Shown here: positions 59,359-64,000 of the stretch, piece by piece
Layout: each line of letters begins with the position of its first letter
Numbering within the stretch: the first letter of the stretch is position 1
Origin: Pseudeuparius sepicola
Taxonomy: Eukaryota > Arthropoda > Insecta > Coleoptera > Anthribidae
Assembly: GCA_963920635.1 (NCBI GenBank)
Contig: OY987299.1
Location: 24,320,901 to 24,384,900 of the forward strand
DNA length: 64,000 bases
Direction of reading: 5' to 3'
The notes under the pieces: model-generated
Told to the model about the DNA's origin: nothing
The model's database searches: none
The model's input: only the letters and a program-made list of their open reading frames with translations
Made by a program: the position numbers and the translations under genes

Positions 59359-60194
59359 AAAGGGGCTGCCACTTGTTGAAAAAACTAGAAAATCTCAATA
59401 CGATATTCTTTGTTCTCTCTGCAGGGAACACTAGAGCATTTCAGAATGGATTAAGTGTGATTCATGAGGTGCATGGTGGCACGAAGACTGTACCCAAAGT
59501 CTATAGACTTTGGACTGTACTTACCAACTACCTCGGACATGGGGTCTTTATAATATTATGTGACTTATGTCAAGAATAATATATTGTTGTTATTTGTATT
59601 TTTTTAGCGCGTACTCTTAAATCCAGCACTGCGTACTCTTTCGAGCTCTTGTTCCTAAGAGTACGCAAACTGTTTTTTTATTAAAGATGTAAAATTTATC
59701 ATGTCGATAATTATAAAAAAATATTTATTTGCATTACATATTCTTGAATGTTATAAGGAATTTATACTGGGTCGAATAAATCTGTATTACTTATTGTTGT
59801 CGATTTATTTAACTTTAAATATTAAGTGCGTACTCTTGGGTGACCTTACCCTATAGTTGGTTTATGGTTGACTTTCTGTCTTTGTTTGTAGCAAGTTTTT
59901 AGAGTAGTATGGATATATTTTAATCTTGGAGTCAAAATGAAGGGCATTTTAACAATGGGGCACCATGTCTATAGGTTTTGACGTCATTGACAAAAATTAG
60001 AGATTAGAGTATAGAATGACATACGTGGTAAAATATTTGTATATAGGTACTCGTATATCTGCAATTTGGAGTTTTTCTTTTTATTTCATATATAGTGGCA
60101 TTCGTTTCGTTTCGCCACCAGTCGAAGTAAAACGTTCTGTGTGCTAGATTGTATTGCCTGCATAATATTTTTAAGAATATTATATTTTGGACTT

Positions 60195-61755
60195 CAGTGC
60201 CGGACTGGTCCATCTTGGCCCAGTGAGATTTTTTTAAACAAGGGGCCTTCACATTAGATGAATGATGAAAATGGGCTTTGCTCAAAAACATTTTATCTCC
60301 AAAATTTTTTACATCTTTCACTCTACAATGTATGTAGGTATAGGTAGCTACATGGAAACATCGGATTGCTTTTTGAAAAGTAAACACAATATATTTATAA
60401 AAAGTATAACAAAATAATAAATGAAGAAGAAAATTAAAATAAACTCTAGAAACAGGTACGGTACCTATACAAATGTAAATATACTTATATAAGTCTTTCT
60501 TTAAGCGTTTACTGAAATATTGTGAAGACCGACAACGGCTTGATATTTTACACTTTTTTAATCATTAAGCGGTCTCCAAGGGCACAAACACAATGAATTT
60601 TGCATTGTCGACTCTACTGACACCTAAAAAGCAGTGGTAGGAACTGCTGCGTAGCAAGTTTGTCCAATTTTCGATCAATGCTTTAAGTTTGAGACGAAGC
60701 AATAAAATAAAAAAAAATAAAAACACAAAAAATTTGAACTAAATTTTCTACACAATATCGAATCACATCTAAGTAGTAAGTACCTAGGGCTTAGGTAAGT
60801 ATATTATTTCTAAAGTCACTTGAAACAGCATAAAAAATTCTAATTGGTGTCACAAAAAGCAACGTAATATTTCACTTTTAAGGTTTTTTTAAGGTTGTCG
60901 TCAAACACAACGTAAAGGTTAACGCAACATATAATATTGTCAAAAGGTCTCTAAAAAGCCATATCTATTATAACTATTTACGTAAGTATATCCTAAGATC
61001 TGTGAAATTATGGCACACCTATCCACCGCATTTCGCTGCACAAGTGGCCAGCCGTCGAACAGTGTAACTCATGCAAGGATTGGTGATATTATATTAGGCG
61101 AGCATGCAGTCACTTGTTATTACTACAATGGTAGCCTGTCTATCTTCTCTGTCTCCTTCATGTCTTTCCACTACTAATACCAGATGTGGCTTAATATGGT
61201 TAAAAAGGTGTTTTGTCTCGTATTTTATTACAGAGGCGCGTGTTCTCGAGCTACCCTGATAAAATATAAATGAACTCACTTGGAACACAGTGATATACAC
61301 GGAGTGCCCATCTATTTGATAGCATTTACCACACTCTGCTACTCGTAAAAATACCACACTTATCAGCAGAAATCACCCGTATAAAATTCAAAGGTTTTTA
61401 TGCTGTTCCAGGTGAGTCTAACCAGCTAATATTTTTTTATATGAAGAAGTTTCTAAAGCCAAACGTAAGGATCGATTAAACGCAATGTTTCTGCTTCCAG
61501 GCTCTTTAAAATAAAACTTTCCAGTAAGTGTTCTGACAAGCTTGAACAAAGACGTGATTTAATTATTTTTAATTTGGAAAAGACGCGCTCACATGCTACT
61601 TGGGTACAACCTACCTCACATACATTATAGGATTCGTTTGTTTGAGTAGGTAATAATAGAGGCTTTTGTCGGGCGCGCTAGCGCTCTCTGAAACCGTTCA
61701 GGGCAGGGGCCCCGTGAGATTTTTCTCACTATCTCACCTGTCCAGTCCGGCACTA
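60195..61755 (-). mobile_element. Decayed hAT element, 1.56 kb
   Basis: The ends CAGTGCCGGACTGG and CCAGTCCGGCACTA match as inverted repeats apart from the last base. Exact 8-bp duplications TTGGACTT flank it (60187-60194 and 61756-61763). The subterminal text GTGAGATTTTT is also mirrored. A transposase C-terminus remains at its right end on the minus strand. Confidence 0.9.
61453..61611 (-). pseudogene. hAT transposase hATC remnant
   Basis: The minus strand reads VACERVFSKLKIIKSRLCSS then LSEHLLESFILKSLE, the hATC dimerisation pattern, to a stop at 61453. The upstream catalytic region is not recognisable. Confidence 0.75.
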
Positions 61756-61896
61756 TTGGACTTTCATTTTCTACAAAACAAATCCCAGTACCCAGTACTC
61801 CAGAAACACCCTTTCAAATGCATAGGAAAATATATATTTCAGTCCCATAACATTATGTACACATCACGAACTTTCTACATGCCCCCCCCCCCCCCC

Positions 61897-62271
61897 CTAC
61901 TGCTTCAGGTCGTTTTCTTCGGGGTGGGCCGCGTTCCACTCCAGCGCCTTCTGGATGGCGGGCGGTATCTGCGGCACGTCGTCGCCCTGCGGCTGGTAGC
62001 CGTTCTCGTCCGCGACGTACGTCAGCGAGTGCGCCTTGCCCTCGTCGTCGGTCCACTGCGCCGACCCCTGCATCGTCTGGCCCTGCTCCTGCCCGACCGC
62101 CCTCAGCTCCCCCGTCTGCTGCTGCTTGGTGCCGTCGCCCGCCTCGTAGCTCCACTGGAACTTCCCGTCCGGCTCGATGTTGCTCTCCTGCGAGACGATC
62201 GGGACGGGATCGGCGCACAGCGCGGCGGTCGCGACAAAGGTGAAAACGATTATTGGTATTATTCGCCGCAT
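61897..62271 (-). CDS. RR-1 cuticular protein, single exon, GC-rich
   Basis: The 124-residue protein starts at ATG 62271; an upstream in-frame ATG precedes the likely transcription start, so it is not used. The signal peptide is MRRIIPIIVFTFVATAALCA. The R&R domain shows NIEPDGKFQWSYEAGDGTK, GSAQWTDDEGKAHSLTYVAD and ENGYQPQGDDVP. The end IPPAIQKALEWNAAHPEE is typical of RR-1 endocuticle proteins. The family binds chitin. It is intronless and much richer in G and C than its surroundings, in contrast to the four-exon relative at 24874-29215. A run of about 16 C directly follows the stop (61881-61896, plus strand). Confidence 0.93.
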   Translation of the reverse strand: MRRIIPIIVFTFVATAALCADPVPIVSQESNIEPDGKFQWSYEAGDGTKQQQTGELRAVGQEQGQTMQGSAQWTDDEGKAHSLTYVADENGYQPQGDDVPQIPPAIQKALEWNAAHPEENDLKQ

Positions 62272-62308
62272 GTTTGTTGTTTGGCGCAGATAATAATGCG
62301 CTTGCGGG

Positions 62309-62316
62309 TATTTATA
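62309..62316 (-). promoter_or_regulatory. TATA box of the single-exon cuticle gene
   Basis: TATAAATA starts at 62316 on the minus strand, 45 nt before the ATG. No clean TCAGT initiator is seen at the expected position near 62286. Confidence 0.65.
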
Positions 62317-62514
62317 CGCGTGCATCTTCTCCTTCCAGCCGTTGCAGCGATTAATTATTGGCTGAAATCACCGCCGGTAATTTGGGATTTGGAGAATATA
62401 CGCGTGCCCCCCAGCCAGATGGTCTTTACTGTCACAGTATAGCTAAATATCGTTAGACCCCTAACATTTTGGCACTTTCTTGGAATCGGAAATTGTTCCT
62501 GGAAGTGAACAAAT

Positions 62515-62590
62515 CAGTGGCGCACTCGGAGGGGGGGGGGCACTGAACAGGGGGCCTCGTCCCCCAGACCTTTCATATTTTAAAAATTCT
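62515..62590. mobile_element. Possible hAT terminus
   Basis: CAGTGGCGCACTCGGAGGGG and a following G/C run resemble hAT ends. No inverted partner was found. Confidence 0.35.
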
Positions 62591-62596
62591 CGAGGG

Positions 62597-63026
62597 TGGT
62601 ATCCCATTTTGGGTGTTTTTGGGTGTATTTCTCAAAAATCTCGGTTATTATTAAAGCTAGAGGGTTGCGGTTTTCACGTCAGTGTACTACTTTTTTGAGA
62701 GGAATTTGGTGGACCAATCAGATTTTAGATAAGTTTTATAGTTTCCGCGCATTGGCGCAGGACTGAAATTTTCGATTTTTTGGAAACCTCTCTCCTGGCT
62801 ACAACTTATATTAGACAAATTTAATCAACTATTTTTATAGATTTTTTGGCGTAGAATCGAATGGATTAATTAGTTTTTTGGTAGCGTTAATAGTTTTTGA
62901 GATATGAACTATGGTTTCCATTTAAAAAAAAATATATAACTTTGGTTCATATCTCAAAAACTATTAACGCTACCAAAAAAACTAATTATTATTAACACCC
63001 AAAAACACCTAAAATGGGAAACCCTG
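62597..63026. mobile_element. Fold-back element with a near-perfect inner hairpin
   Basis: ATCCCATTTTGGGTGTTTTT at the left mirrors AAAAACACCTAAAATGGGAA at the right. Between 62873 and 62983, AGTTTTTTGGTAGCGTTAAT and TAGTTTTTGAGATATGAAC are repeated inverted with hardly any mismatch. Confidence 0.75.
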
Positions 63027-63480
63027 TACAGGGTGTTCCCGTATATTTTGACCCACCTCTAGAGCTTATATTTTTCGAGTTGTAGGGTTTCTTCTGAACC
63101 GCTAGGATCTGTTACTAGATAAAACAAATGAGCATCACAAATTTATGAAAAAAATATAAACTTACTTTTTTTAATGGAACACCCTGTATATTTGTGAATT
63201 TTTGAACTGCACGCATTTTTCCAATTCCAACTATATAAATATGTTATATGTTTGCTCTAAGCATTCGCATGATATTCCAAATTGCAGATAAATCCGATCT
63301 TTATATTTAATCAAAGTTGCCATGGAAAATCATTTCAACTTAGGCAAGGGCATTCCTGTCAATCCATTATTTTGGGACAATACACCTTGGTACCCTACAA
63401 CTTTCATTTAAGTATTTTTTTTTCTAACTCGAAAAATAGAGGCTCTAGGGATGGGTCAAAATATACGGGAACACCCTGTA
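63027..63480. mobile_element. Fold-back element, 454 bp, TACAGGGTGTTCCCG ends
   Basis: TACAGGGTGTTCCCGTATAT is mirrored at 63461-63480, and AGCTTATATTTTTCGAGTT-like inner arms also pair. It abuts the previous element. Confidence 0.8.
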
Positions 63481-64000
63481 CAGGCGCGGCCCTTAAAATC
63501 GTTCCAATACGTGCGCTCGCAAAGGAGTTCAACTGACAACGTTGCAATTATCCCTACCCTCTCTCGCTGTTTGAAAGCCAGCCATAACCTTAAAGGCATA
63601 ATAAGTGACGGCAAATACATACCTATAATATCTTTATAAGCCTTACGCGGCATTGCCAGTTACAGTGCGAAAAACGGTAAATTCGGCATAGTTAGTTCTG
63701 GACCAACACAATATAGTATTGGTCCAGGTTAGGTTGGCCTTATACATAGATTGCCCGAATAATAGTGGAAAATCTTACAACCTTGCTCACGAACATTGGC
63801 GGCTTTTTTTCGCAAAAGTCTTTCGACAACCTCGAATAGAGCCGTTCTGAAAATCGAAGGAGGTGATAAATCTTTTAATTGCGTGTCGTACCTACTTTCT
63901 TCCGGTGCCAAATTCGAAAATCCGATTTCTAAGAGAATTTCCCGATTCACGATTAATCAGTTTCGAGGAACGGGACGGCTGTAGAATCAACGAAACCGAC
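63481..64000. other. Terminal 0.5 kb, nothing recognised
   Basis: Short frames on both strands lack family or splice support. Confidence 0.4.

Overview
The window is an AT-rich insect nuclear scaffold. The evidence is four spliced or TATA-driven genes for secreted cuticle-type proteins, two with the RR-1 chitin-binding consensus, GT-AG introns, arthropod TCAGT initiators, and a dense load of insect-type transposons. A beetle-like genome would fit, but nothing seen proves the order. There is no sign of bacterial or organellar DNA.

Layout of host genes. (1) Minus strand 12877 to 3830: a 15-exon gene for an unrecognised secreted protein of 848 residues, with a signal peptide, a short hydrophobic helical domain, about 560 residues dominated by Gly/Ser, and a His-rich tail built from small cassette exons. 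Every intron is phase 1. (2) Plus strand 16362 to 20348: a divergent gene for a small secreted protein whose last three exons are related to the helical domain of gene 1. It may also make a 45-residue short form. (3) Minus strand 29215 to 24874: an RR-1 cuticular protein with four exons. (4) Minus strand 62271 to 61897: a GC-rich, single-exon RR-1 cuticular protein. A relic of a gene like (4) lies at 54340-54438. Together they look like an extracellular-matrix cluster: chitin-binding proteins beside a Gly/Ser- and His-rich structural protein.

Mobile DNA fills most of the rest. A 5'-truncated I/LOA-like non-LTR element (34900-39027) sits inside another non-LTR element (33972-39455). A Ty3/Gypsy-type LTR element with 1.5-kb LTRs spans 39947-49369; its gag is broken and its pol is split by a 650-bp hAT element. 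hAT-type elements with 8-bp target duplications lie at 18586-19607, 27300-28828, 43591-44240 and 60195-61755. Large fold-back elements with TACAGGGTG-like ends are scattered through introns and intergenic DNA. A second fold-back system made of modules A and B occurs at 20796-22550 and 51455-53660. Downstream of the 3' LTR, a degenerate tandem array contains five units that can each fold into a three-way junction with compensatory stem changes.

The most unusual items are the symmetric-phase Gly/His gene and its divergent paralogue, the recent exon duplication in its tail, and the three-way-junction array. Exon calls rest on splice signals and frame continuity only; no transcripts or database searches were available.
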